Assembly (NCBI GenBank): GCA_963674625.2
Contig: CAXXXO010000004.1
Span: 992,001 to 1,056,000, forward strand
Length of the DNA: 64,000 bases
Reading direction: 5' to 3'
Source of the DNA: JALHFZ01 sp963674625
GTDB lineage: Bacteria > Synergistota > Synergistia > Synergistales > Aminobacteriaceae
Below, in pieces: positions 34,034 through 42,118 of the stretch; position 1 is the stretch's first letter; every line of letters starts with the position of its first letter. A model generated the notes under the pieces. It had not been told where the DNA came from, made no database searches, and saw only the letters and a list, made by a program, of their open reading frames with translations. The translations under genes and the position numbers were made by a program.

Positions 34034-34212
34034 CTTGTATCGAATTGATATTTTACAAATAAGGCTATTTATACTATTCTAAGCATAGTCATCCACTTCA
34101 GATACCCCTTTTCTAACTCGGCTTTTTCTTCAGCACCCTGCTGTCCGTTGTGAGCGGTAGAGAGATGATCTGCACAGGATAAACAGGTATCAGAGAAGGA
34201 GGGAGATCCGAA

Positions 34213-35724
34213 ATGAGAAACCGGTATGGTTTGTTAACCCTGCCCCTGCTGTGTGCGCTGATTGCGGCTTCTTTTTTTGCAGCTTTTCCCATCTCGGCGG
34301 AGGGGGCCGTCTTTTACGTGACCCCCGGAGGTGCAGGGGCGAAAGCCGGAACTTCCTGGGCGAATGCCTTCAGTGAGGCGGAATTTCCGAATGCACTTAT
34401 GTCCGCGCCTGTGGACAGCGAATTCTGGGTCGCCAAAGGCAGGTACCGCCCCTCCACGACGGACAAAACGGAGTTCTTTCCCCTGAACCCCGGCGTCGCA
34501 GTCTATGGCGGTTTCGCGGGCACGGAGACCGCCCGGGACCAGAGAAACTGGAAAACCAATGTTACTGTTCTCACGGGAGATCTCGCTTTCGACGACTTCT
34601 TCGATGCCGACGGAATAACCCGGCGGTCGTCGAGCATCGTCGGGACCAACAGCGTGAACGTGATGAACGCCCAGGTGTCCAATGCCGCGACGGTTCTCGA
34701 CGGATTCGTCATCACTGCGGGCGACAGCAATACTATAGGAGGCGGCATACTCAATCCCCTCGGCGGCGTTGCAATCCGCAACTGCTCCTTCTACGGCAAC
34801 CGGGCTTCTCAGTCTGGAGGGGCTCTCTACATGGAAAACTCCACGTCAACGGTAACGGATTGTACTTTCTCGGGAAATACCGCCGACTGGGGCGGAGCCA
34901 TTTATAACGATAAGAGCGCCTCGCTCATTGAGAGGTGTTTTTTCGAGTCCAATTTCGCCGTGCTCCAGAACGGCGGAGCAATATTCAGCACAAACTTCCC
35001 CTCTCCTGAAGTGGAGGGCTGCACGTTCTTCAAGAACAAGGCCGGCGACCGGGGAGGCGGAATATGTGCTACGAATGACACCCGGGTCTCGGCCTGTACT
35101 TTTATTGAGAACGAAGCTGCGGACGGCGGCGGCATATTTGCTATCGGCACTGAACCCGTGGTGACGAACTGTACCTTCTCGGGCAACACCGCCTCGGCAA
35201 ACGGCGGCGGCATGCAGAACTACTGGGCCGCCACGACGATCGTGACGAACTGTACCTTCTCGGGCAACACCGCCGCTGCGGGCGGCAATATATACAACGC
35301 GGACAGCGACCCCACCGTCACCAACAGCATCTTCTGGGCGGGCACGGGCGGAGAGATCGTCGACGATGCCACGTCCAATCCCGTCGTCTCCTACTGTGTG
35401 GTCCAGGGAGGGTACGGGCCGGGAAGCAATATCATCACCGGAGATCCGAAACTCGGCTCTCTTGCGGCCAACGGAGGACCGACAGAGACCATGGCCCTCC
35501 TCTCCGGCAGTTCCGCCCTGGACGCGGGTACCTCCACGGGCGCACCTTCAGCGGACCAGCGGGGAATTTCCCGCCCCCAGGGAGCCGGCTACGACATCGG
35601 CGCCTTCGAAGTTGAGGTCGGCGGGGGAGGGGGCAGCGGAGGCGGATGCTCTGCAGGCGGAGGCAGCCTCTTCGCCTTGCTTCTAATGCTTGCACCTCTC
35701 GCTCTGCTCCGCAGACGGAGATAG
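34213..35724 (+). CDS. Secreted right-handed beta-helix protein with Synergist-CTERM tail
   Basis: This is a 503-residue exported protein. A signal peptide (TLPLLCALIAASFFAAF) precedes the start of the helix (VFYVTPGGAGAKAGTSWANAF). The body has many coils with the repeated core xNCTFSGNTA, GGAIYN and GGGI turns, as in pectate-lyase-like or polymorphic outer-membrane proteins. It ends with a Gly-rich linker, SGGGCSAGGGSL, a hydrophobic stretch (FALLLMLAPLALL) and RRRR. That tail matches the Synergist-CTERM sorting signal restricted to Synergistota, where a Cys-containing motif is processed at the membrane. The ligand or function is unknown; surface adhesion or polysaccharide binding is plausible. 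Confidence 0.85.
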   Translation: MRNRYGLLTLPLLCALIAASFFAAFPISAEGAVFYVTPGGAGAKAGTSWANAFSEAEFPNALMSAPVDSEFWVAKGRYRPSTTDKTEFFPLNPGVAVYGGFAGTETARDQRNWKTNVTVLTGDLAFDDFFDADGITRRSSSIVGTNSVNVMNAQVSNAATVLDGFVITAGDSNTIGGGILNPLGGVAIRNCSFYGNRASQSGGALYMENSTSTVTDCTFSGNTADWGGAIYNDKSASLIERCFFESNFAVLQNGGAIFSTNFPSPEVEGCTFFKNKAGDRGGGICATNDTRVSACTFIENEAADGGGIFAIGTEPVVTNCTFSGNTASANGGGMQNYWAATTIVTNCTFSGNTAAAGGNIYNADSDPTVTNSIFWAGTGGEIVDDATSNPVVSYCVVQGGYGPGSNIITGDPKLGSLAANGGPTETMALLSGSSALDAGTSTGAPSADQRGISRPQGAGYDIGAFEVEVGGGGGSGGGCSAGGGSLFALLLMLAPLALLRRRR

Positions 35725-35750
35725 AAACTTCAGTCAGAAAAATACCTGGA

Positions 35751-35783
35751 AGCCCCGGGCGTTTCTCCGCTCCGGGGCTTTTT
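35751..35783 (+). terminator. Terminator after the beta-helix gene
   Basis: AGCCCCGG (35751-35758) pairs with CCGGGGCT (35772-35779), with an inner GCG/CGC pair in the loop, and is followed by a run of five T: a standard intrinsic terminator 27 bases after the stop. Confidence 0.85.
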
Positions 35784-35928
35784 GCATAAATTCAGCATGG
35801 TAATTTCTGGCTGATGAGCAGAGGAAATGAACCCCTAAAAAAGAGCCTGTACTCTTTTCTTCACAGAGACGATAAAAGACCAAATACTACCATCGTAATT
35901 ATATTGATATTGATATAAAACGATGGCC

Positions 35929-36260
35929 ATGAAGCAGATATGATTTCTGGGAGATTCTTTGAATAGACTGCGGGATTTTCCCGCACCAGTCAGACAGGAT
36001 GCCGAGTCCGAGTATCAGCTCGACTGGGTTCAGCGGGGATTGCGCCCTTTCGACAGGAAGCCTATGCAGTCTGTAGGAAAGGGTGTGGAAAAACTTCGCA
36101 TATGGGATGAATCTGGAACATATCGTATTATTTTTATAGCCCGATTGTGAGATGCGGTCTATGTTCTTCATGGTTTTTCCAAGAAAACTCAGGAAACCCC
36201 AAAAAGGGATATTAATCTGGCGAAAACCGTTTCTCTGAACTGATGAGAGGTGAAATATGA
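35929..36260 (+). pseudogene. Decayed HigB-type toxin (RelE/ParE-like, DUF891/Gp49 family)
   Basis: Reading from ATG 35929 through two in-frame TGA codons (35941-35943 and 36148-36150) gives a HigB-like protein. It reads MKQI, stop, FLGDSLNRLRDFPAPV, then YQLDWVQRGLRPFDRKPM, GVEKLRIWDESGTYRIIFIARL, stop, DAVYVLHGFSKKTQETPKRDINLAK. After that a missing base shifts the frame, and the other frame supplies RFSELMRGEI. The restored stop would overlap the antitoxin ATG as ATGA, the usual toxin-antitoxin junction. With two stops and a frameshift it is inactive. The antitoxin downstream is intact. Confidence 0.82.
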
Positions 36261-36559
36261 TGACAAATATCGAAGAATATAAAAATGTCTGGGACGCCCT
36301 GGCCGACACCCCGGAGGAAGGGGCAAATCTTCGCCTCCGGTCAGAACTGATGAACGAGGTGAGCTCTTTCATCGAGGATAGGCATTGGACTCAGAGCGAG
36401 GCGGCAGCCCGCTGCGGCATAACCCAGCCCCGGATGAACGACTTGCTGCGGGGGAGGATTTCGAAATTTTCACTGGACGCCCTCGTCAATATCGCGGCGT
36501 CTCTCGGTCTTAACGTCAGGATGAGGGTCGGCACATCCGGATATTTCCATTCTCTGTAG
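36257..36559 (+). CDS. HigA-like XRE-family antitoxin (orphaned)
   Basis: This 100-residue helix-turn-helix protein reads HWTQSEAAARCGITQPRMNDLLRGRISKFSLDALVNIAASLGL, the standard XRE form of antitoxins paired with Gp49/HigB toxins. The upstream toxin gene is broken, so it may persist as a repressor or is simply newly orphaned. Two adjacent ATG codons (36257 and 36260) follow GAGAGGTG; the second has better spacing. Confidence 0.85.
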   Translation: MMTNIEEYKNVWDALADTPEEGANLRLRSELMNEVSSFIEDRHWTQSEAAARCGITQPRMNDLLRGRISKFSLDALVNIAASLGLNVRMRVGTSGYFHSL

Positions 36560-36648
36560 GGAAGGTTCTTCCAGATTACAAAAGCCGAAATGCAGAAAGC
36601 CCCCGAAAGCGGACTGTTCCGCCACGGAGGCTTCTTCTTAAACCCGGA

Positions 36649-37125
36649 TCAGAGGACGTTTTTGCTGTACTGGTCGCGGATTCCCTTCACCGCCGCCGCG
36701 AGGGCGTCGGGGTCGAGAACCATCTCCATCATGCTGATCTGCTCTTCCCAGGCTGCGGGGTCGCATTCTTCCCGGATTTCACTGTCGAAGATATGGTACA
36801 CGGGGAGTCCCAACGAGACTCCCGCGAGGGGTCCTGCATAGGTCGGATCGCCGTTGCTCACGGTCTCGGCGTAAATTTCCGCGCCTTCGGCGTCGGAGGA
36901 ACCGAGAATGACAACCACTTTATCAGCTCCGAACTTCTCAGCGGCATCCTTGATGCGCTGCTGATTCTGCAGGTCCATCGCTCCGGCGGCGGTTCAGACG
37001 AAGCACTCCGTCACGGAGAAGGCGATGTCCGCTCCGCTGTCCTTGAGGCATGCCTCCATGGCGGGTCCCGGAACGCCGTCCCGCTCACCGAGGATAAGCA
37101 ATTTTTTCCCTGTCAATTTTCCCAT
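36649..37125 (-). CDS. grdA: Glycine/sarcosine/betaine reductase selenoprotein A (GrdA), UGA read as Sec44
   Basis: Reading from the ATG at 37125 (GGGAGGTG 7 bases upstream) through the in-frame TGA at 36996-36994 gives a 158-residue GrdA of normal length. It starts KLLILGERDGVPGPAMEACL, has the active-site motif CFV-Sec-TAAGAMDL with Sec at residue 44, and ends in the conserved FGADKVVVILGSSDAEG, GPLAGVSLGLPVYHIFDSE and EEQISMMEMVLD. GrdA carries the Se-carboxymethyl intermediate from protein B to protein C and is reduced by thioredoxin in Stickland fermentation. No grdB, C, D, E or trx gene is beside it, so this copy is an orphan next to aroB. Confidence 0.95.
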
Positions 37126-37158
37126 ATTTTCACCTCCCTTCGTTTCTCAAGAGTACAT

Positions 37159-38283
37159 TCAAAGAGGCTTTCCGTCCAGAGAGCAGGGGGTGTTTTCTCC
37201 CGCCAGGGCCGTCTTTTCGTAGGCCTCCCTGAGGAGGGAGAGGGGAAGGTCGTCCCGCACCCGGCAGTTTTCATCACTCCGGGGAAGGACCAGCCTTGGC
37301 GAGCCGCCGAGGAATTTTTTATCACTGCGGAGAAAAGAAGCGAGTTCATTCCACGGGCGGTCTGGCCGGGTCGGCAGCCCGAAAGTTTTCAAAAGCCTCC
37401 CGAGGCGCGAAAAAGCCTCTTCGTCGAGGTCCCCGAGTCCGCAGGCAAGCCGGGCGGCGACCATCATTCCCGCGGCCACGGCGTCGCCGTGCTTCCACTT
37501 TTCGTATCCTCCCGCCGCTTCGAGGGCGTGGCCGATCGTGTGGCCGAGATTGAGCCGAACCCGGATATCCCTCTCTTCCCTTTCGTCCCCGGCGACGGCG
37601 GCGAGTTTCATGGCGGCGCATTCCGAAACCAGGGTCTCGAGATGTTCGGGAGAGCCGCGGAGCAGGGGAGCGCTGTTCTCCTCGAGCCACGAGAAGAAAT
37701 TCCAGTTCTCGCCCAGGCCGTATTTCACCGCCTCGGCGAGTCCCTGGCGGAAATCCTCTTCTTTCTGGGAGCGGAGGCACTCCACATCGGAGAAGACCCA
37801 TTCGGCTGGATGAAAGGCGCCGACGAGGTTCTTCCCCTCGGGAAGGTTCACCCCCGTTTTTCCTCCCACGGAGCTGTCCACCTGGGCAAGAAGGGTTGTG
37901 GGGCACTGAACGAGCCGGATGCCCCGCATCCACGTGGCGGCGGCAAATCCCCCGGTGTCGCCCACAGTGCCTCCTCCGAGGGCAAGAAGAGTTCCCGACC
38001 GTCCGATCAGGGATCGGGAGAGAAAAGAGTAGACTGCGGCCACATTCCCGAGGGTTTTTCCGCCCTCCCCCCGGGGAAGAAGAAAGGGTTCTCCGGCCGA
38101 AGGGATGAAATCTCCGAAGAGAGGGCCGGTGATCTCGTCGGCGACCACGACCATGAGTTCCTGCCGGGGCATATATTCAAAGATGCGGGAGAGTACCCCT
38201 CTTCCGATGACGACCGTCGTGGGGAATCCTTCTTGCCTGAGAAGCACGTCACTGCATTCGCCGGCTTCGAGGGTCTTCTTCAT
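37159..38283 (-). CDS. aroB: 3-dehydroquinate synthase
   Basis: This enzyme closes the DAHP ring, the second step of the shikimate pathway. It has 374 residues, the normal length. Motifs are ALGGGTVGDTGGFAAATWMRGI (NAD site), PTTLLAQVDSSVGGKTGVNLPEGKN (substrate and metal), and the zinc ligands in EAVKYGL and NLGHTIGHALE, with HGDAVAAGM. The ATG overlaps the aroF stop by 4 bases, so the two genes are translated together. A leader with terminator lies upstream of the pair. Confidence 0.97.
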   Translation of the reverse strand: MKKTLEAGECSDVLLRQEGFPTTVVIGRGVLSRIFEYMPRQELMVVVADEITGPLFGDFIPSAGEPFLLPRGEGGKTLGNVAAVYSFLSRSLIGRSGTLLALGGGTVGDTGGFAAATWMRGIRLVQCPTTLLAQVDSSVGGKTGVNLPEGKNLVGAFHPAEWVFSDVECLRSQKEEDFRQGLAEAVKYGLGENWNFFSWLEENSAPLLRGSPEHLETLVSECAAMKLAAVAGDEREERDIRVRLNLGHTIGHALEAAGGYEKWKHGDAVAAGMMVAARLACGLGDLDEEAFSRLGRLLKTFGLPTRPDRPWNELASFLRSDKKFLGGSPRLVLPRSDENCRVRDDLPLSLLREAYEKTALAGENTPCSLDGKPL

Positions 38284-39323
38284 CGGGCGATCTGCAGTTC
38301 CGGTTCGGCTGATTCTTCCCGCACAAGAGCGGCTATGCGGAAGGCCATCCCCATGAGCCGGGAAAAATCGTCGAGATTCAGGGACTGGGGGCCGTCGCAG
38401 AGGGCTTTTTCAGGAGCGCAGTGAACTTCCAGCAGAAGGCCGTCCGCACCGGCTGCCAGTGCCGCGAGGCTCATGGGAAGGACCAGATCCCGCCGTCCCG
38501 TCCCGTGGCTCGGATCCACCACCACGGGGAGGTGGGTCAGAGATTTTACCAGGGGGATAACGCTGAGGTCGAGGGTGTTGCGGGTGTTTTTGTCGAAGCT
38601 TCGAATTCCCCGCTCGCAGAGAATGACCCGGCTGTTTCCTCCGGCGAGGATATATTCCGCCGCACAGAGCCATTCGTCCACCGTGGCCGCCATTCCCCTC
38701 TTGAGAAGCACCGGCCTGTTCAACCGCCCGAGGGCCTTGAGGAGGGAAAAGTTCTGCATATTTCGGGTCCCCACCTGGAGGATGTCCACGTGAGGAGCCA
38801 CCCATTCTGCCTCCTCCGCCGACATGACCTCCGTGATCACAGGAAGCCCCGTGGCTTTGCGGGCCTGCTTCAGAAGCGCGATTCCCTCGCTTCCGAGCCC
38901 CTGGAAGGCATAGGGATGGGATCTCGGCTTGAAGGCCCCGCCCCGCAGCACATGGGCTCCTGCGCTTTTCACACCCTGTGCGGTTTCAAAAAGCTGATCC
39001 CGGCTTTCCACGGCGCAGGGTCCGGCCATGATCAGCGGTTCAGCTCCTCCTATCCACAGGGATGAAGCGATCTGCACCGGCCGGGAGAGCCCTCCTACCT
39101 GGAGGCTGGCGAGGGGGTAGCAGCAGTCCGTTTTATGGACGCGCCCCACTCCGGGGAGGGAGGAAAGAGGAAAGAAAGGAGAAGATCCGTCCGTCTCGGC
39201 CACGATATAGGATGCTTTTTCCCCCGATACTTTTCGGAAGCTCTGTCCGGCCCTCGCAAGAAAATCGCATGCCCGGTCCAGATCGTCTCCGGTGCTGTTC
39301 TTTGTCATTTCAACCACGATCAT
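38280..39323 (-). CDS. aroF: 3-deoxy-7-phosphoheptulonate (DAHP) synthase, type I-beta
   Basis: This is the first enzyme of aromatic amino-acid synthesis, 347 residues. An N-terminal ferredoxin-like (FeeD/ACT-like) regulatory domain of about 65 residues (MIVVEMTKNSTGDDLDRACDFL) precedes the barrel. The barrel has MAGPCAVESRDQLFETA, LRGGAFKPRSHPYAFQGLG, LQVGTRNMQNFSLLKALG, PVLLKRGM and VVDPSHGTGRRDLV, which include the metal-binding Cys, His and acidic residues. AAAAGGAGG precedes the ATG. A strong terminator and an aromatic-rich leader ORF lie between its promoter and its start, pointing to attenuation. Confidence 0.96.
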   Translation of the reverse strand: MIVVEMTKNSTGDDLDRACDFLARAGQSFRKVSGEKASYIVAETDGSSPFFPLSSLPGVGRVHKTDCCYPLASLQVGGLSRPVQIASSLWIGGAEPLIMAGPCAVESRDQLFETAQGVKSAGAHVLRGGAFKPRSHPYAFQGLGSEGIALLKQARKATGLPVITEVMSAEEAEWVAPHVDILQVGTRNMQNFSLLKALGRLNRPVLLKRGMAATVDEWLCAAEYILAGGNSRVILCERGIRSFDKNTRNTLDLSVIPLVKSLTHLPVVVDPSHGTGRRDLVLPMSLAALAAGADGLLLEVHCAPEKALCDGPQSLNLDDFSRLMGMAFRIAALVREESAEPELQIAR

Positions 39324-39358
39324 GATCCCTTCCTCCTTTTCCGATGAATTTTGACCAT

Positions 39359-39397
39359 AAAAAAAACCGGAACCGGGGTGTAGAAACCCGGTTCCGG
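39359..39397 (-). terminator. Leader terminator (attenuator) before aroF
   Basis: On the minus strand CCGGAACCGGG (39397-39387) pairs with CCCGGTTCCGG (39377-39367) around a 9-base loop and is followed by eight T, a textbook intrinsic terminator placed 36 bases before the aroF start codon and after a small ORF. An upstream segment CCGGTACC (39454-39447) can pair with part of the first arm (7 of 8 bases), a candidate antiterminator. Confidence 0.85.
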
Positions 39398-39433
39398 CGA
39401 ATGTCCCTTTCTTTTTTTCCGGTGCTGCTGCGT

Positions 39434-39592
39434 TCAGTCTGCCGCGGGTACCGGAGAAGGAGCCGAAGACGGATCTCTACGGGAAATTTGACCGGTGGCG
39501 TAATAATACAGCCACTGGCCGCCGGTAAACGCGAACCCGCAATATCCGTTCTTCATGAAGAGGGTGTTCGGGAATACCGTGCAATCCGTCAT
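39434..39592 (-). CDS. Aromatic-rich 52-codon leader ORF upstream of aroF
   Basis: A small ORF with ATG at 39592, AAAGGAG 8 bases before it, and TGA at 39434-39436. Among its first 35 residues are five Phe/Tyr sites before GGQWLYYYATG, giving nine aromatic residues (Phe7, 12, 20, 22; Tyr17, 29-31; Trp27). The order promoter, ORF, terminator, aroF-aroB suggests a leader peptide whose translation senses Trp/Tyr/Phe-tRNA. At 52 residues it is longer than most leader peptides, and its last third (PSSAPSPVPAAD) is not aromatic, so it could instead be a small protein that happens to precede a terminator. Confidence 0.6.
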   Translation of the reverse strand: MTDCTVFPNTLFMKNGYCGFAFTGGQWLYYYATGQISRRDPSSAPSPVPAAD

Positions 39593-39640
39593 GGTCAGTC
39601 TCCTTTCTCTTGTTTTTCCGCTGGGTGGTATTGGTGAACT

Positions 39641-39668
39641 ATTGTAGGGCCAGGCCGGGATTTGTCAA
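39641..39668 (-). promoter_or_regulatory. Promoter of the aroFB leader
   Basis: On the minus strand TTGACA (39668-39663) and TACAAT (39646-39641) are 16 bp apart, about 50 bases upstream of the leader ORF; transcription would start near 39634. Confidence 0.7.
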
Positions 39669-39689
39669 GAGGGCCTGACGGTTTAATTT

Positions 39690-40847
39690 TCACTTTTTCA
39701 GCGTTTTGACGTAATTCTCCATGCGGTCCATGGCCTTCTCCAGGGTCTCCATGGACTGGGTGCAGGCGAGGCGGATGCAGCCCTCGCCGGAAGCTCCGAA
39801 GGCCGACCCCGGCAGGGTCGCCACGTGTCCCTTTTCCAGGAGGCCCCAGGCGAACTCCTCGCTCGACTTTCCGGTGCCCCGGATATCGGGGAAGAGATAG
39901 AAGGCCCCCTCCGGCTTGGCGCAGCATACGCCCGGCATGGCATTGAGGCGCTCGGAGACATAGGAGAGGCGGGAGAAGAAGATCTTTGCCCGTTCTTCCA
40001 TCTTGTCGTCCTGGGTGTTCAGGGCGTAGAGGGAGGCCCTCTGGGTCGGCACGTTGACGCCGTAGGTCTGATTGGCGCCGAGCAGGGTCATGGTGCGGAT
40101 GAGAGGGGCGGGGCCGATGGCGTACCCGATGCGCCAGCCGGTCATGCAGTGGCTCTTGGAGAGTCCCCCCATGGTGAGGGTCCGTTCCTTCATTCCGGGA
40201 AGGGTGGCGAAGGGGATGTGCTTCCCCTTGAAGACGAGAGAATCGTAGATTTCGTCCGACAGGACTGTAAGGTCGTATTTTTCGGCCATGGAGGCGATGC
40301 CCTCCATCTGCTCCCGGGTCATGACCCTTCCGGTGGGGTTGCTTGGAGAGCAGATCATGAGGACTTTCGATTTCGGTGTAACCACTTCTTTTATTGCCTC
40401 TGCGGTGGGGACAAAGCCCTCTTTCTCGGTGGTCGCAAGGTGGACCGCCTTCCCCTGATGCTGGTAGATCTGGTCGAAATAGGGGGCGAAGCAGGGCTCC
40501 GCGGTGATCACCTCGTCGCCGGGATCGAGCAGGGCCTGGAGGGCAAGGTGCACTGACTGGACCCCTCCGGCCATCATCTGCACTTCGTCGGGGGTCGATT
40601 TCAGTCCGTACCTGCGGTCCCAGTAGTCGCAGACGGCCTGGCGCACGTCCGGGAACCCCTGGATGGGGCCGTAGTGGGTATATCCCTCTTTGGCGGCCCG
40701 GGCGGCCTCGTCGATGATGTCGAATTCAGTGGTGAAATCCGGTTCTCCTATTTCCAGGTGGGCGGCGTCCGGGTCGGCCGCAGCGGCCAGAAAAAGCTTC
40801 AGCATGGGGGAAGGCTTCAGGGAACTGTATCTCTCGGCGAACTTCAT
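39690..40847 (-). CDS. Aminotransferase class I/II (PLP-dependent, AspC-like)
   Basis: This is a 385-residue fold-type I aminotransferase. Its parts are the start PSPMLKLFLAAAADPDAAHLEIGEPDF, THYGPIQGFPDVRQAV, the cofactor pocket CSPSNPTGRVM and SDEIYDSLVF, the Schiff-base Lys231 in GGLSKSHCMTGWRIGY, and a C-terminal Arg region (GCIRLACTQS). Start ATG 40847 follows AGGAGAGG; a longer frame to 41093 runs through the terminator of panB and is shadow. It may be the aromatic or branched-chain transaminase, given aroFB downstream, but the substrate is not determined by sequence. Confidence 0.9.
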   Translation of the reverse strand: MKFAERYSSLKPSPMLKLFLAAAADPDAAHLEIGEPDFTTEFDIIDEAARAAKEGYTHYGPIQGFPDVRQAVCDYWDRRYGLKSTPDEVQMMAGGVQSVHLALQALLDPGDEVITAEPCFAPYFDQIYQHQGKAVHLATTEKEGFVPTAEAIKEVVTPKSKVLMICSPSNPTGRVMTREQMEGIASMAEKYDLTVLSDEIYDSLVFKGKHIPFATLPGMKERTLTMGGLSKSHCMTGWRIGYAIGPAPLIRTMTLLGANQTYGVNVPTQRASLYALNTQDDKMEERAKIFFSRLSYVSERLNAMPGVCCAKPEGAFYLFPDIRGTGKSSEEFAWGLLEKGHVATLPGSAFGASGEGCIRLACTQSMETLEKAMDRMENYVKTLKK

Positions 40848-40900
40848 TGCATCCTCTCCTCGGTCCGTGAATTCGCTCCACTCTATCATATCGGCAGGAG

Positions 40901-40934
40901 AAAAAAAACGCCCCCGTCCGAAAGAACGGGGGCG
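40901..40934 (-). terminator. Terminator of panB
   Basis: On the minus strand a 9-bp stem (CGCCCCCGT with ACGGGGGCG, 40909-40917 and 40926-40934) around an 8-base loop is followed by eight T at 40908-40901, right after the panB stop. Confidence 0.9.
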
Positions 40935-40950
40935 AGAAAGAACCGGTTTT

Positions 40951-41805
40951 CTACTCGTACTCCTTAAGCATGGCCTCGTACTCTTCCTCCATGCCCTTGC
41001 GCACGTGGTAGCAGTGGTCGTCCGTCGGGAACTTCCCCGTCCGCACGTCGTCGCAGTACTCCTTGAAGGCGTCCGTGATCGTCTCCGCCACATGGGCGTA
41101 GACCTTGACGAACTTGGGCGTGAAGGCCTGGAACATACCCATCATGTCCCCGCAGATCAGAAGCTGTCCGTCGCAGGGGCCGCCGGCACCGATGGAATAG
41201 ACGGGAATGGTGAGCTTCTTCGCGATGAAGCGGGTGAGCTCGGGAGGCACGGCCTCCACGAGAAGGGCGAAGGCGCCGCTCTCTTCCACAGCGAGAGCGT
41301 CCTCGATGACGTACCGGGCCGATTCGGGGTCAAGCCCCTGGGCCTTGAAGCCGCCAAGAGGGCCCGAGCTCTGGGGGGTGAGGCCGATATGGCCGCAGAC
41401 CAGAATGCCGGCGTCGGCGATGGCCCTGATGCGGCTTTTGACCCGTACGCCGCCCTCGAGCTTGATGGCGTCCATGTCCGCTTCCTTGAGAAAGCGCACG
41501 GCGTTCTCCACGGCCTTCTCGTCGGAGGTCTGGTAGGACCCGAAGGGCATGTCACCCATGACGAAGGTGTTCGGTGCCCCTCTGCGGACCGCCTTGCAGT
41601 GGCTGAGGCAGTCCTCCATGGTGACGGGAATGGTCCCCGAGTAGCCGAGGGTGATCATTCCGAGGGAGTCGCCTACGAGGATCATGTCCATCCCCGCCGC
41701 CTCGGCGAAGCTCGCCATTGGGAAGTCGTAGGCTGTGACCCACGTCATCTGCTCCCCCTGTTCCTTCATCTTCACTAATTCGAGCCGACCTTTTTTCTTT
41801 GCCAT
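40951..41805 (-). CDS. panB: 3-methyl-2-oxobutanoate hydroxymethyltransferase
   Basis: This is the first enzyme of the pantothenate pathway, making ketopantoate from 2-oxoisovalerate and methylene-tetrahydrofolate. The 284-residue protein is slightly longer than usual. Motifs are VTAYDFPMASFAEAAGMDMILVGDSLGM (metal Asp), GDMPFGSYQ, IKLEGGVRVKSRI (Lys-Glu), GHIGLTPQS and a long C-terminal tail. It stands alone, with its own promoter (-35 TACCAA complement at 41886-41881, -10 at 41863-41858) and a terminator; no panC or panD is nearby. Confidence 0.96.
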   Translation of the reverse strand: MAKKKGRLELVKMKEQGEQMTWVTAYDFPMASFAEAAGMDMILVGDSLGMITLGYSGTIPVTMEDCLSHCKAVRRGAPNTFVMGDMPFGSYQTSDEKAVENAVRFLKEADMDAIKLEGGVRVKSRIRAIADAGILVCGHIGLTPQSSGPLGGFKAQGLDPESARYVIEDALAVEESGAFALLVEAVPPELTRFIAKKLTIPVYSIGAGGPCDGQLLICGDMMGMFQAFTPKFVKVYAHVAETITDAFKEYCDDVRTGKFPTDDHCYHVRKGMEEEYEAMLKEYE

Positions 41806-42118
41806 TATTCATGCTCCTTTCTCTTACGAAGGGTATTGAATTCTATTGCTGTCGCCGTGTATAGCTTGTTAAAAAATCCGTACCAATTCACTGAAAAAAT
41901 TCCGCAGATTATTCCGATACTGTTATTGTACACGAAAGCAATTATTTTTTTCTGAGGTCAAGGCGTACTTTACATATAGAAGTTCTGCCCGGGGCCTTTT
42001 TAACTGGAGATTTTAATAAGCTTAATAATTACGGAATACGAAGAAAGATGTTTAAAAGTTCGCGGTGAAAAAATGTGGGCCGGGAATATTCCCGGCCCTA
42101 AGGAATCTTTGAGTCTTG
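41806..42118. other. Gene-free 313-bp gap before panB
   Basis: No credible ORF or RNA gene is visible. It holds the likely panB promoter (minus strand TTGGTA at 41886-41881, 17-bp spacer, TATACA at 41863-41858) and the dctP terminator at 42077-42098; the rest is AT-rich spacer. Confidence 0.6.
42071..42098 (-). terminator. Terminator of the GntR-ocd-TRAP-odh-ocd-dctP unit
   Basis: GGGCCGGGAATATTCCCGGCCC (42077-42098) is a perfect 22-bp palindrome, and on the minus strand it is followed by ATTTTTT; it lies 20 bases after the dctP stop. Confidence 0.85.

Noticed and set aside
35941..36150. The two TGA codons in the HigB frame as selenocysteine codons
   Set aside because: The same gene also has a frameshift near 36222, neither site is a Cys position in the family, and no SECIS-like hairpin follows; decay is the simpler explanation.
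29709..36559. A defence island, from the two toxin-antitoxin loci in 7 kb
   Set aside because: No restriction, abortive-infection, CRISPR or phage genes are between them; neighbours are repair, metabolic and surface genes.
36793..38424. A 543-codon plus-strand ORF
   Set aside because: It runs antisense through grdA and aroB, which are certain; the frame is open only because of GC-rich third positions. The same holds for 2887-3858 (minus), 10693-11670 (plus) and 21775-24670 (plus).
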